A stretch of 42,993 nt of DNA, from positions 1 through 42,993 of the forward strand of contig JAFVYV010000009.1 in NCBI GenBank assembly GCA_017508485.1, written 5' to 3'. The position numbers and the translations under genes were made by a program. The stretch comes from Clostridia bacterium. Its GTDB lineage: Bacteria > Bacillota > Clostridia > Christensenellales > Borkfalkiaceae. Under the pieces are notes generated by a model. It was not told the DNA's origin. It ran no database searches and worked only from the letters and a program-made list of their open reading frames with translations. How positions within the stretch are numbered: the first letter of the stretch is position 1; each line of letters begins with the position of its first letter. Shown here in pieces: positions 16,262 through 25,443 of the stretch.

Positions 16262-18217
16262 ATGAAAAAGATTTTAAAATGGATGACTTTAATTTTAGCA
16301 GTGGTATTATCTGCTTCTGTTTTAGGGGGATGTACGCTTTTCACTATTGATAACGATAGAGATATGAACCAAGTTGTTGCAACCGTTCAAATTAGTGAAG
16401 ATGCACCACTTGACAAAATTTATAAAAAGGATATGATTATTGACTATTATAGCTACGGTTATTCTTCAGTTCAACAAGGTACGCCTATTAACGAAGTTTT
16501 CGTAGATATTTTAGATAGATTAACAAAAACAAGAATCTTAGTTCAATCAGGTTTAGAATATTTAGATGAAAACGGCTTTACGGTTGATAACACTAAAGGC
16601 GTTTACGACCCTGATAGATATTTAACTGAAGAAGAAGTTGCTGAAATTTTATATGATACTAACAAAAACATCAACGATAATATTGAAAGTTTCTTAGAAA
16701 AGGATGAAGACGACCACGTTCACGACACGGTTGACTACACTCAAAGAGTAGTGCCAACAGATGCTAAAAACTTTGAAAAGGAATTAGTAAAGGACGACTG
16801 GGATAAATATAATACTGATGCTAACTCACTTAACGGCAAGGGTGTTAAAACTGGTTTTATTATTGAAGAGGGCAAAGTTAAAAATATTGACAGCGATTTA
16901 AGAAAGGCTTACAACGCGTTCTTAAAGAATTTAGAAAATAACGGGTTCTTAAAAGAAGAAGGCAAAACTTTTGACTTTGATGAAGATACCGTTTACGATA
17001 CTTATTTTTATAACTATCTTTTAACTACTAATAAAGAAAGCCTTGTTTTAGAAAAGTATTCTGAAGCACTTTCAACTTCTTTTGCAAAAGATATTACTTT
17101 TGAAGCATTAGAAGCAAAGTACGAAGAAATGTACAATGCACAAAAGAACAAGTTTAATACTGAAACTGCTTACGTTGAAGGTTTAGGTGCGCAAACAAAG
17201 AGTGCTCCTATCGTTTACAATCCATATAGTGGTTACGGTTACGTTTACAACCTACTTTTAGGTGTTGATGCTATTCAATCTAAAGAAATTAGCGAAATTA
17301 ACGCAGACAACTCTTTAACTATTGAAGAAAAGGCTATTAAAAGAGATGAAGTTTTAGCAAAAACTATCGTTAAAGATTTAAGAGCAGGTTGGATTTTAGA
17401 CGGTTACGACTATGACTATGAGGCAAACTCTTTCACAGGGGACTACAAGTTCTCTGAAGCTGGTATTCCTTTCCAAGGCAAGGTTAACTGGTTAAATCAA
17501 GAAGAATATGATGAAAATGATGAAGATGCTCATAAGGAAGATGAAATTGAAGAAACTTTCAGCAAGTCTTTAGACGAATTCGTTAAATTTATGGACGAAT
17601 TCTTATACGGTTCAGTTCAAGGTAGCATTGGTGGCGATTATTATAAGACTGTAAAAGTTGCTACAGAAGTTAACGAATATGAAGAAAAGGTTAACGACCT
17701 ATTATTTGCTTTCTCAACTGACCCTGGCTCATTAAACACTTATAAGGGTTATGCAGTTGGCCCAGAGGCTAAAGGTCCGTTTGATACCGACTCAAAGTAC
17801 GTTAAGGAATTTACAAAAGCAGGTTCTGACTTATTAGAACTTGGTGGAAGCAGTTATATTATCGCTGCAACTGATTACGGCTATCACGTAATGTTCTATT
17901 CTGAAAAGATTACTGCAAATACTGAATACGCTACTTTAGTAGATTACTTAAACAGCGTTGCAGGTGAATACGGCTTAAACACAATGGATAAAGCAGGTTG
18001 GAAAAATTACTACGAAACTGAAATTGCTTCTAACCTTTCAGATTACGGCGAAAGCGAATTAAAAGATTTCTATTTATACGTATTTAGCCAAGTATACACT
18101 CAAAACTACCTATCTGATAAGATTAGTGATTATACTGAAAAATTAACTTATGATTTAAATAAGGAAGGCGCTATCGTTAAGTTTGAAAAGAGATACGCTG
18201 ACCTAATCGGTGCTTAA
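16262..18217 (+). CDS. PrsA-like peptidyl-prolyl isomerase lipoprotein
   Basis: The ATG at 16262 follows GGAGA and gives 651 residues. A signal peptide ends in VLGGC, making Cys24 the lipidated residue. The C-terminal part (about 470-570) has the parvulin pattern: FAFSTDPGSLNTYKGYAV, YVKEFTKAG and TDYGYHVMFYSEK, matching the DPGS, F-x-x-A and GYH signatures of PpiC domains. PrsA-type proteins sit outside the membrane and help secreted proteins fold. At about twice the size of Bacillus PrsA it has a long Asp/Glu-rich middle (about 130-450) of unknown role. The mfd-foldase order is common in Clostridia. It overlaps the next start (TAATG). Catalytic activity is not certain. Confidence 0.78.
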   Translation: MKKILKWMTLILAVVLSASVLGGCTLFTIDNDRDMNQVVATVQISEDAPLDKIYKKDMIIDYYSYGYSSVQQGTPINEVFVDILDRLTKTRILVQSGLEYLDENGFTVDNTKGVYDPDRYLTEEEVAEILYDTNKNINDNIESFLEKDEDDHVHDTVDYTQRVVPTDAKNFEKELVKDDWDKYNTDANSLNGKGVKTGFIIEEGKVKNIDSDLRKAYNAFLKNLENNGFLKEEGKTFDFDEDTVYDTYFYNYLLTTNKESLVLEKYSEALSTSFAKDITFEALEAKYEEMYNAQKNKFNTETAYVEGLGAQTKSAPIVYNPYSGYGYVYNLLLGVDAIQSKEISEINADNSLTIEEKAIKRDEVLAKTIVKDLRAGWILDGYDYDYEANSFTGDYKFSEAGIPFQGKVNWLNQEEYDENDEDAHKEDEIEETFSKSLDEFVKFMDEFLYGSVQGSIGGDYYKTVKVATEVNEYEEKVNDLLFAFSTDPGSLNTYKGYAVGPEAKGPFDTDSKYVKEFTKAGSDLLELGGSSYIIAATDYGYHVMFYSEKITANTEYATLVDYLNSVAGEYGLNTMDKAGWKNYYETEIASNLSDYGESELKDFYLYVFSQVYTQNYLSDKISDYTEKLTYDLNKEGAIVKFEKRYADLIGA

Positions 18218-18804
18218 TGATATTATATCTAGATACGGAAACCACGGGGCTTTACCCTGGTGAAATTTGTCAATTAACATATATAATGCAAACTAAAGAA
18301 GAAGTTACTAAAAAGAACTTCTTCTTTTTAGTAAACGAAATGCCAAAGGTGGCTGAAATGGTGCACGGCTTTAGTTTAGAAAGGCTAAAGGTGTTATCAG
18401 GTGGCAAAGACTTTTCCTTTCATTTAGAAGAAATAAAGGAAGATTTTTCTAAAGCAAACGTAATAGTGGCGCATAACTTTAATTTTGACCACTCTTTTTT
18501 AAGGGAAACGTTTAGTAGGCTTGGTGAAACTTTTGCTTTTAACCAAAGTTTTTGTAGTATGAAGGCGTTTACCCCTATATGTAAACTTACCCGTGCTAAT
18601 TCTAAAGGATATAAATATCCAAAACTAAACGAACTTTGTGAATTTTTTGGTTTGACGGAAGAAATAGTTGCTAAAAATACCTTTGAATTTTTTAATGAAA
18701 ACCTTTTAGGGCACGATGCAAGGTTTGATACTATGGCGTTATATCTTGCCGTTAACAAGGCTTTTGAAAGGGGTTATCTAGAAGACTTAAGAAGTTTTTT
18801 GTAA
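18217..18804 (+). CDS. DnaQ-like 3'-5' exonuclease
   Basis: This 195-residue protein belongs to the DEDD exonuclease superfamily. ExoI is LDTETTG (residues 5-11), ExoII is AHNFNFDHSFL (about 86), and ExoIII is GHDARFDTMAL (about 165), giving the acidic residues and the His of the DEDDh type. There is no polymerase or helicase domain, so it is a stand-alone nuclease such as a proofreading epsilon-like or RNase T-like enzyme; substrate cannot be told. Its start overlaps the foldase stop by one base. Confidence 0.85.
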   Translation: MILYLDTETTGLYPGEICQLTYIMQTKEEVTKKNFFFLVNEMPKVAEMVHGFSLERLKVLSGGKDFSFHLEEIKEDFSKANVIVAHNFNFDHSFLRETFSRLGETFAFNQSFCSMKAFTPICKLTRANSKGYKYPKLNELCEFFGLTEEIVAKNTFEFFNENLLGHDARFDTMALYLAVNKAFERGYLEDLRSFL

Positions 18805-18819
18805 ACAAAGGAGAAAATA

Positions 18820-19809
18820 ATGGAAGTTAGTTTTATTTCCGTTTTAATAAGTGTTTTTACCTTGGTTGTCGTGGCTGTGCCAGGTTTTATTTTAGGTAAA
18901 ATGAAAATGTTTAGTGAAGGGGCTAAAAAGACTTTAAGCACCTTTTTACTTTTTATTTGCCAACCTTTTTTAACTTTTATGAGTTTTCAAAAGGCTGGAT
19001 ATAGTAGCGCAATAGGTATAAATATGTTAATCGTTGCAGGGGTTACTGCTCTTGCGCATATCATACTTATCGCTATCATGGAACTTGCTTGTAAAAAATG
19101 GTCAAAAGATGAAAAGGTTAGAATTTTAAGATACGCGTCTATCTTTGGCAACTGTGGGTTTATGGGTATTCCTTTTTTACAAACCCTTTTCGGTGGTAGT
19201 GGCGAAGTGTTAATCTACGGCGCAGTAGTTATTGCAATCTTTAACCTTTTTGCATGGACTATCGGTATTTACCAAATAACTGGCGACAAAAAGTTTATTT
19301 CAGTTAAAAAGGCAATACTTAACCCTGCAACAAGTGCGTTAATCGTTGGGTTAATTGTATTTTTTGCCTTAAAAACGCCTATCAAAGACGTTGCCCTTCC
19401 TAACACGACGTTAGATATATTTTTAGAAAAAATGGTTATGTCAGGCAACCTTTTAGCCGATATGGTAACGCCACTTGGTATGACTATTTTAGGCTTAAAT
19501 TTAGCCGAAATGAAGTTTAAAGAAGTATTCCTTAATCCAAGGGCATACCTTGGTGCGTTTGTAAAACTGGTGTTTATGCCGTTAGTTGTAATACTTATAT
19601 TTTTAGTGTTCAAAAAGGTAGACGTTTTGGTAAAATATACGGTATTTTTCACTTTATCAATGCCGGCTGCAACCAACACCATAATGTTTGCAGAGCAATA
19701 CGGTGGAGATGGTAGGGAAGCGTCTTCAAGCGTACTTCTTTCCACCCTACTTTCAGTACTAACAATCTCTTTAATGTTCTTACTGTTCAAGGTAATTTTA
19801 GGAGTATAA
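18820..19809 (+). CDS. AEC family transporter
   Basis: This 329-residue protein has about ten hydrophobic segments and the auxin efflux carrier (AEC) fold: N-terminal VAVPGFILGKMKMFSEGAKK, the mid-protein GNCGFMGIPFLQTLFGG, and the C-terminal ALPAATNT-like segment MPAATNTIMFAEQYGGD. AEC proteins move small organic acids such as malate; the substrate here is unknown. GGAG lies 8 nt before the ATG. It follows the exonuclease by 15 nt and ends the operon. Confidence 0.87.
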   Translation: MEVSFISVLISVFTLVVVAVPGFILGKMKMFSEGAKKTLSTFLLFICQPFLTFMSFQKAGYSSAIGINMLIVAGVTALAHIILIAIMELACKKWSKDEKVRILRYASIFGNCGFMGIPFLQTLFGGSGEVLIYGAVVIAIFNLFAWTIGIYQITGDKKFISVKKAILNPATSALIVGLIVFFALKTPIKDVALPNTTLDIFLEKMVMSGNLLADMVTPLGMTILGLNLAEMKFKEVFLNPRAYLGAFVKLVFMPLVVILIFLVFKKVDVLVKYTVFFTLSMPAATNTIMFAEQYGGDGREASSSVLLSTLLSVLTISLMFLLFKVILGV

Positions 19810-19844
19810 AAAAATAAAAATTTAACAATTAAAATGCGTTAATT

Positions 19845-19870
19845 AACCACTCTTATAGGGTGGTTTTTTT
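19845..19870 (+). terminator. Terminator after the AEC transporter
   Basis: AACCACTC (19845-19852) pairs with GGGTGGTT (19858-19865), with one G-T pair, followed by T residues. It separates the housekeeping block from the polysaccharide operon. Confidence 0.8.
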
Positions 19871-19919
19871 GTGTTTTTAAGGGGATTTTTTGTCCTTTTT
19901 TTATTAAAAAATACCCCTA

Positions 19920-19948
19920 TTGACAAGGAATATTACTGGTGGTATAAT
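19920..19948 (+). promoter_or_regulatory. Consensus promoter of the polysaccharide operon
   Basis: TTGACA (19920-19925), 17 nt, TATAAT (19943-19948), with a TG one base before the -10. This is a full match to the vegetative consensus and the strongest promoter in the window. The leader to the first ATG is about 30 nt. I see no obvious internal terminator before 34413. Confidence 0.88.
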
Positions 19949-19985
19949 ATATTTATATATTATAAGGGGTAAAAGGCGAGTTTTT

Positions 19986-21440
19986 ATGTATAGGCATTTT
20001 TTTAAAAGATTTTTTGACATTATTATTTCTTTTTTCGGCTTAATCATTTTAGCCCTTCCAATGCTATTTATTGCACTATTAATTAAGTGCGAGTCTAAAG
20101 GCCCAGTTATTTTCAAACAACAAAGAATTGGCAAAAAAGGTAAAGTTTTTAATATATACAAATTCCGTTCAATGTGCGTAGGCGCAGAACAAACGGGTAG
20201 TGGCGTTTATTCTGGCAAAGATGATAAGCGTGTTACTAAAGTTGGCAAAATACTTCGCGCAACTTCTTTAGATGAACTTCCACAACTAATAAACTTATTA
20301 AAAGGGGATATGAGTCTTGTTGGTCCACGTCCACCACTAACCTATCACCCTTGGACTTTTGATAAATATACTGATGAACAAAAAAGAATGTTTGACGTTA
20401 GACCTGGCATCACGGGTTGGGCGCAAATTAACGGTAGAAAGGGCGTAGAGTGGAATAAGCGTATTGAGTTAAACGTTTGGTACGTTGACCACCTTTCAAT
20501 GTGGTTAGATATTAAAATTTTCTTCAAAACCATTTTTAAGGTGTTCACAAATGCCGATAACGAAAATACTGGAGCAACCGTTAAAACCCTTCCTAGTAAG
20601 GAAGAAAACTTAAAGTTAATGTACATAACGAATAACGTAGAAGTTGCCTTAATTGCTGAAAAGGCAGGGGTGCAAAGAATTTTTGTTGATATGGAATATA
20701 TTGGCAAAACGGATAGGCAAGGTGGTATGGACACCGTGCAAAGCCACCACACGATAGAAGATATTGAAAAGGTTAAAAAGGTGCTAACTACTTCTAAAGT
20801 TATGGCGCGTTGTAACCCTATTCATGATAAAACGGAAAATTATTCTTCTTCTAAAGAAGAAATTGACGGTGCTATTAATGCAGGGGCTGATATTTTGATG
20901 CTACCATACTTTAAGACGGCGAAAGAAGTTGAAGAATTCGTTAAACTTGTTGATGGTAGGGCAAAGACCTTACCGTTAGTAGAAACGCCTGAAGCCGTTA
21001 GTTGCATTGATGAGATTTTAGAAATTGACGGTATTGATGAAATTTTTGTTGGACTTAACGACTTAAGCCTTGGCTATGGCAAAAAGTTTATGTTTGAACT
21101 ACTTGTTGACGGCACGGTTGAAAGTTTGGTTGATAAGTTTAAGGCAAAGGGTATTCCGTATGGATTTGGTGGAATTGCTCGTTTAGGGTACGGCTCATTA
21201 CCTGCTGAAAAGGTTATTGCAGAGCATTATAGGTTAGGCTCAACTTGTGCAATTTTATCAAGAAGTTTTTGTAACACGAATATCGTTACCGACTTAAAAG
21301 AAGTGGAAGAAGTTTTTGCTACTGGCTTAAAAGAAATTCGTGACTATGAAAAAGAGTGTAGTAGTGGCAAGGTTGACTTAACTGAAAACAAAAATCAAGT
21401 TGAAAAAATAGTAAAAGAAGTTGTAGAAAGTATTGGTTAA
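19986..21440 (+). CDS. Phosphoglycosyl transferase fused to an HpcH/HpaI aldolase
   Basis: The ATG at 19986 follows AAAAGGCGAG and gives 484 residues; a TTG at 19920 is in the -35 box. Residues 1-205 form a small monotopic bacterial sugar transferase: one N-terminal membrane helix, [40 protein letters not shown] and [12 protein letters not shown]. Such enzymes move a sugar phosphate onto undecaprenyl phosphate and start glycan synthesis. Residues about 210-470 form an HpcH/HpaI aldolase: [15 protein letters not shown] with the metal-binding Glu, and [13 protein letters not shown] with the metal-binding Asp. The aldolase part normally is a separate protein. The join is in frame without a stop or repeat. 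Fusion suggests the aldolase product is used at the membrane for the same glycan. Confidence 0.88.
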   Translation: MYRHFFKRFFDIIISFFGLIILALPMLFIALLIKCESKGPVIFKQQRIGKKGKVFNIYKFRSMCVGAEQTGSGVYSGKDDKRVTKVGKILRATSLDELPQLINLLKGDMSLVGPRPPLTYHPWTFDKYTDEQKRMFDVRPGITGWAQINGRKGVEWNKRIELNVWYVDHLSMWLDIKIFFKTIFKVFTNADNENTGATVKTLPSKEENLKLMYITNNVEVALIAEKAGVQRIFVDMEYIGKTDRQGGMDTVQSHHTIEDIEKVKKVLTTSKVMARCNPIHDKTENYSSSKEEIDGAINAGADILMLPYFKTAKEVEEFVKLVDGRAKTLPLVETPEAVSCIDEILEIDGIDEIFVGLNDLSLGYGKKFMFELLVDGTVESLVDKFKAKGIPYGFGGIARLGYGSLPAEKVIAEHYRLGSTCAILSRSFCNTNIVTDLKEVEEVFATGLKEIRDYEKECSSGKVDLTENKNQVEKIVKEVVESIG

Positions 21441-21442
21441 TT

Positions 21443-22333
21443 ATGAAACTATTAGTAACTGGTGCGTGGAGATGCACTAAAGAACAATTAAATGAGATAG
21501 AAAGTCTTGGACATAAAGTAGTTTTTATGCAAAATGAAAGGGACGCTCTTCCTTGCAAGTATGAAGAAGTAGAAGGGGTAATTTGCAACGGTTTATTTTT
21601 GCATCACCCTATTGAAAGGTTTACTTCACTTTCTTTTATTCAACTTACGAGTGCAGGGTTTGACCGTGTTCCTATTGACTATATAAAAGAGCATAATATT
21701 AAAATTTACAACGCTCGTGGAGTATATGGTATACCTATGGCAGAAACCGTTTTGTGTGGGGTTTTAAGTTTATACAAAAAGATGCGCTTTTTCTACGAAA
21801 ACCAAAAAATAGCCGTTTGGGAAAAGAACCGTGATTTATTAGAACTTTTTGGAAAAACCGTTTGTATAGTCGGGGCAGGAAACGTTGGTACGGAATGCGC
21901 TAAAAGGTTTAACGCATTTGGCGCTACGGTTATCGGCGTTGACTTATATCCAAGAGAAGATGAAAATTATAAAAAAATATATCCTTTAACGGATATTGAC
22001 AAGTGTTTAGAAGTAGCCGATATCGTTGTTTTAACCCTACCTTTAACGGAAGAAACGAAAAACTTTATGGACAAAAACCGTTTTGACAAAATGAAAAACG
22101 GTAGTCTACTTGTTAATATTGCCCGTGGAGATATCGTAGATGAAAATGCGCTTTTAGATGCGTTAGATAATAAGTTGTTTGGCGCTGTGTTAGACGTGTT
22201 TAGTGAAGACCCACTTTCAACTGATAATCCGTTATGGAAAAAAGAAAACGTTATTATTACGCCACACAACAGTTTTGTTGGCGGGGGAACTTTAGATAGA
22301 TTATATAAAATAATATTAAAAAACTTGGGGTAA
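21443..22333 (+). CDS. D-isomer-specific 2-hydroxyacid dehydrogenase
   Basis: This 296-residue NAD(P)-dependent enzyme has the Rossmann loop VGAGNVGTECAKRF (about residue 138), the catalytic Arg in VNIARGDIVDE, the Glu region in FSEDPLSTDNPLW and the catalytic His in ITPHNSF. It interconverts 2-oxo and 2-hydroxy acids. It begins 3 nt after the fused transferase-aldolase. Aldolases of that family make or split 2-oxo acids, so the pair could build a 2-hydroxy acid used to decorate the glycan. That pathway is inference. It resembles phosphoglycerate dehydrogenase but lacks the C-terminal regulatory ACT domain. Confidence 0.86.
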   Translation: MKLLVTGAWRCTKEQLNEIESLGHKVVFMQNERDALPCKYEEVEGVICNGLFLHHPIERFTSLSFIQLTSAGFDRVPIDYIKEHNIKIYNARGVYGIPMAETVLCGVLSLYKKMRFFYENQKIAVWEKNRDLLELFGKTVCIVGAGNVGTECAKRFNAFGATVIGVDLYPREDENYKKIYPLTDIDKCLEVADIVVLTLPLTEETKNFMDKNRFDKMKNGSLLVNIARGDIVDENALLDALDNKLFGAVLDVFSEDPLSTDNPLWKKENVIITPHNSFVGGGTLDRLYKIILKNLG

Positions 22334-22335
22334 GT

Positions 22336-23457
22336 ATGAAAAGAATTTTATTGGTGGCTACTGTGCAAAGCCATATAGCACAATTCCATAAACCAATTAT
22401 TAAAATGTTGCAAGAAATGGGCCATGAGGTAGACGTCGCTGCCCGTGACAATTTAGCAGAAAAAAATAATTTAACGTTAAACGAGCCAAATAGAATTTTT
22501 AACGTTCCTTTTGAACGTTCTCCATTTAGTTTAAAGAATATTAAAGCATACAAGCAATTAAAAAAGATAATTAAAGAAAACCATTACGACGTTATTCATT
22601 GTAATACTCCAGTTGGGGGAATTTTAACAAGAAAAGCGGCAAAAAAGGAAAGAAAAAAGGGCACAATTGTTATTTATGAAGCACACGGATTTCATTTCTT
22701 TAAAGGTGGTTCAAAAAAGAATTGGTTATTGTACTATCCTATAGAAAAAATTTATTCTAAACTTACCGACGTTTTAATTACTATTAACAAAATGGATTAT
22801 CAATTAGCCTTATCAAAATTTAAAAGTAAAAAGGTTGAGTATATTCCAGGAGTAGGTGTTAATTTAAGTCAGTTTATTAATGCTAACACAGACGGAGATA
22901 TTAGGGAAGAATTAGGACTAAGTAGTCAAACGAAAATAGTTTTATCTGTTGGCGAATTAAATGAAAATAAAAATCACCAAGCAATTATACGTGCTATAGC
23001 AAAACTTAACGATAAAAACGTTCATTACGTAATTGCTGGTAACGGTCCAAAAAAGGAAGAATTAGAACAATTAACTGTTCAATTAGGAATTAAAGATAAC
23101 GTTCACTTTTTAGGCTATCGTCGTGATTTGCCACACGTTTATAAAAGCGCCGACGTTTTTGCATTACCGTCTTATCGTGAAGGGTTAGGACTTGCTGCTA
23201 TTGAAGCAATGTATTTTGGACTTCCAATAGTTACGTCTAATAGGCACGGTATTAACGATTATTCTATTCCAGAAGTTACAGGATTTAAGTGTAATCCTAC
23301 TAATTACGAAGGTTTTAAAGAAGTTATTAAAAAATTGCTTTTAGATGACCAAATGCGTAAAAAAATGGGCGAATATAATAAAGAGTTTTCACAAGAGTTT
23401 TCTTTAGAAACATCAATGGCAAGAATGAAAGAAATATATGGAGAATTGCTTAAATGA
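22336..23457 (+). CDS. Glycosyltransferase family 4, EpsD-like
   Basis: This 373-residue GT-B protein begins RILLVATVQSHIAQFHKP and has YDVIHCNTPVGGILTR, the YIPGVGVNLSQF linker, and the donor-side ALPSYREGLGLAAIEAM, where the paired Glu residues bind the nucleotide sugar. EpsD/CapM-type enzymes extend lipid-linked repeat units on the cytoplasmic side. It begins 3 nt after the dehydrogenase and overlaps the next start by ATGA. Confidence 0.9.
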   Translation: MKRILLVATVQSHIAQFHKPIIKMLQEMGHEVDVAARDNLAEKNNLTLNEPNRIFNVPFERSPFSLKNIKAYKQLKKIIKENHYDVIHCNTPVGGILTRKAAKKERKKGTIVIYEAHGFHFFKGGSKKNWLLYYPIEKIYSKLTDVLITINKMDYQLALSKFKSKKVEYIPGVGVNLSQFINANTDGDIREELGLSSQTKIVLSVGELNENKNHQAIIRAIAKLNDKNVHYVIAGNGPKKEELEQLTVQLGIKDNVHFLGYRRDLPHVYKSADVFALPSYREGLGLAAIEAMYFGLPIVTSNRHGINDYSIPEVTGFKCNPTNYEGFKEVIKKLLLDDQMRKKMGEYNKEFSQEFSLETSMARMKEIYGELLK

Positions 23458-24518
23458 GTGAAAATATAAAAATAAGCATAGTTGTTCCTATATACAACGT
23501 TGAAAAATATTTAAGTGATTGCGTTAAATCATTGATAGAACAAACTTACGACAATATTGAAATTTTGCTAGTTGATGATGGTTCTACTGATGGTTGTGGT
23601 GAGATATGCGATGCTTATGCGAATTTAGACAGTAGAGTTAGGGTTATACATCAAAGTAATGGTGGAGTATCTATTGCTAGAAATACTGGTGTAAAAAACG
23701 CAAAAGGTGAATACGTTTTATTTATTGACCCTGACGATTGGTTTGAAAAAAACACAGTTGAAATTCTTGTTAACGAAATCAAAGGTGGCGATATAGACGT
23801 TTTACGATTTAACTACGTTAAAGAGTACGGGGACTATTCTCAAGAAAACAAAAATTCTTTACTTGAAGAAAAGGTTTATCAAGATGAAGAGTTTAATCAA
23901 GTTCTTCGTAAAAACGTTGGACTTGTTGGAAAAGAACTTAGAAGTATAGAAAATTTTAATTTTTTAGCATCAGTTTGTTTTGGTTGTTATAAAAAGAGTA
24001 TAATTTTAGACAACAATATAGAATTTACTGATATTGACAAAATAGGGTCATTTGAAGACGGCTTGTTTAACTTGCAATTTTTAATGAAAGCAAAAAGTTT
24101 TGTTTATATAGACAAATGCTTATATCATTATCGTAAAAACAATGCAGGGGCTTATACAAGTAGAAGTAAGAAAAACTTTTTTGAAAAGACATTAGTGTTA
24201 TTTAACGAAATAGCAAAAGTAATTGAAGATAAACTTGAAGATAAACAAATTCAACAAGCATATTTTAATAGAATTGCGTATTGCGTATTAGAACAAAACT
24301 TAAACGTAATGAAAAATCGTGAAGCCACAGGTAGGGAAAAACGTAAAGAAATTAGAGCGATACTAAAACACGATTTAGTTAAAAAAGCAATAAAGCAGTT
24401 TAAGTTAAAATATTTACCACTTAAATGGAAGGTTTATTATTTTTTTGTAAAAACAAAATGCACTTTTGGAGTTTATTTTGTAACCAAAGCAATTTTGAAA
24501 TTAAAAGGAAGGAAATAA
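23454..24518 (+). CDS. Glycosyltransferase family 2
   Basis: This 354-residue GT-A enzyme has ISIVVPIYNVEKYLSDCV, LLVDDGSTDGCGEICD and the DxD-type metal site in LFIDPDDWFE, followed by the acceptor region. Similar proteins (EpsH, EpsJ) add sugars to exopolysaccharide repeats. A charged C-terminal tail has one hydrophobic patch that could contact the membrane. It overlaps the upstream GT4 gene by 4 bp. Confidence 0.9.
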   Translation: MSENIKISIVVPIYNVEKYLSDCVKSLIEQTYDNIEILLVDDGSTDGCGEICDAYANLDSRVRVIHQSNGGVSIARNTGVKNAKGEYVLFIDPDDWFEKNTVEILVNEIKGGDIDVLRFNYVKEYGDYSQENKNSLLEEKVYQDEEFNQVLRKNVGLVGKELRSIENFNFLASVCFGCYKKSIILDNNIEFTDIDKIGSFEDGLFNLQFLMKAKSFVYIDKCLYHYRKNNAGAYTSRSKKNFFEKTLVLFNEIAKVIEDKLEDKQIQQAYFNRIAYCVLEQNLNVMKNREATGREKRKEIRAILKHDLVKKAIKQFKLKYLPLKWKVYYFFVKTKCTFGVYFVTKAILKLKGRK

Positions 24519-24519
24519 A

Positions 24520-25437
24520 ATGGCTTTTAATCCACTTGTTTCAATAGTAATTCCATTGTACAATGGGGCAAATTATATAGAAGAAGCGCTTACGTGTGCG
24601 ATTAATCAAACGTATAAAAATATTGAGATTATAGTCGTTAACGACGGCTCTAAAGATGACGGTGCAGGTAGAGATATTTGTCAAAAATATTTAGACAAAA
24701 TCATTTACGTTGAAAAGGAAAACGGTGGGTGCGCTTCAGCACTAAATTATGGAATAAAACTTGCTAAAGGGGAATATATTTCTTGGCTTTCTCATGATGA
24801 TTTATATGACCTAACAAAAATTGAAAGACAAGTTTTGCAATATGAAAAAAACGGCTTAGATAAAGAAAACACGGCAATTAGCAACCCTGCAAGACAAATA
24901 AATGCTGATGGGAAAATTTTATTTCATCCACAAACAAGATTTAAAGGCTACTTGTCAGCAAAGGAAGCGTACTGTTATTTGCTATATAAAAAGTGTTTTA
25001 ACGGATGTGGGTTGCTTCTTCCTAAAAACATTTTTGAAAAAGCAGGTTATTTTAACGAAAGTATGCGATTTGTTTTGGATTGGAATTTGTGGTTAAAGTT
25101 TGCCGTTGCTGGACTAAATTTTTATTTAGATGATGAAGTTTTAGTAAGTAATCGTTGTCATAGTGCACAAATAACTGCAAATCAAAAGCAACTTCACGTA
25201 AGTGAGTCAAAACAAACGGTAGAAGAACTTTTTGAACTACTTAAAGAAAACGAAGAAATATTTTTTATGAAAGAACTATATTATCTTTGTTATGCAACTA
25301 AAAAGACTATTTGGAAAGAAATTCGTAATTACTGTAAAGGAAAAACGAGTTTAAGCACCTTAAAAGCGTGGAAGTTAAGGATAAAAATAACTTTAAAACG
25401 TTTTGCTAAAAAGATATATCATTTATTAAGGAAATAA
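24520..25437 (+). CDS. Glycosyltransferase family 2
   Basis: This 305-residue GT-A enzyme has VSIVIPLYNGANYIEEAL, IIVVNDGSKDDGAG and SWLSHDDLYD as the metal site, with WNLWLKFAVAG in the acceptor half. GGAAGG lies 9 nt before the ATG, which is 1 nt after the previous stop. Sugar specificity cannot be read. Confidence 0.9.
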   Translation: MAFNPLVSIVIPLYNGANYIEEALTCAINQTYKNIEIIVVNDGSKDDGAGRDICQKYLDKIIYVEKENGGCASALNYGIKLAKGEYISWLSHDDLYDLTKIERQVLQYEKNGLDKENTAISNPARQINADGKILFHPQTRFKGYLSAKEAYCYLLYKKCFNGCGLLLPKNIFEKAGYFNESMRFVLDWNLWLKFAVAGLNFYLDDEVLVSNRCHSAQITANQKQLHVSESKQTVEELFELLKENEEIFFMKELYYLCYATKKTIWKEIRNYCKGKTSLSTLKAWKLRIKITLKRFAKKIYHLLRK

Positions 25438-25443
25438 GACGAG

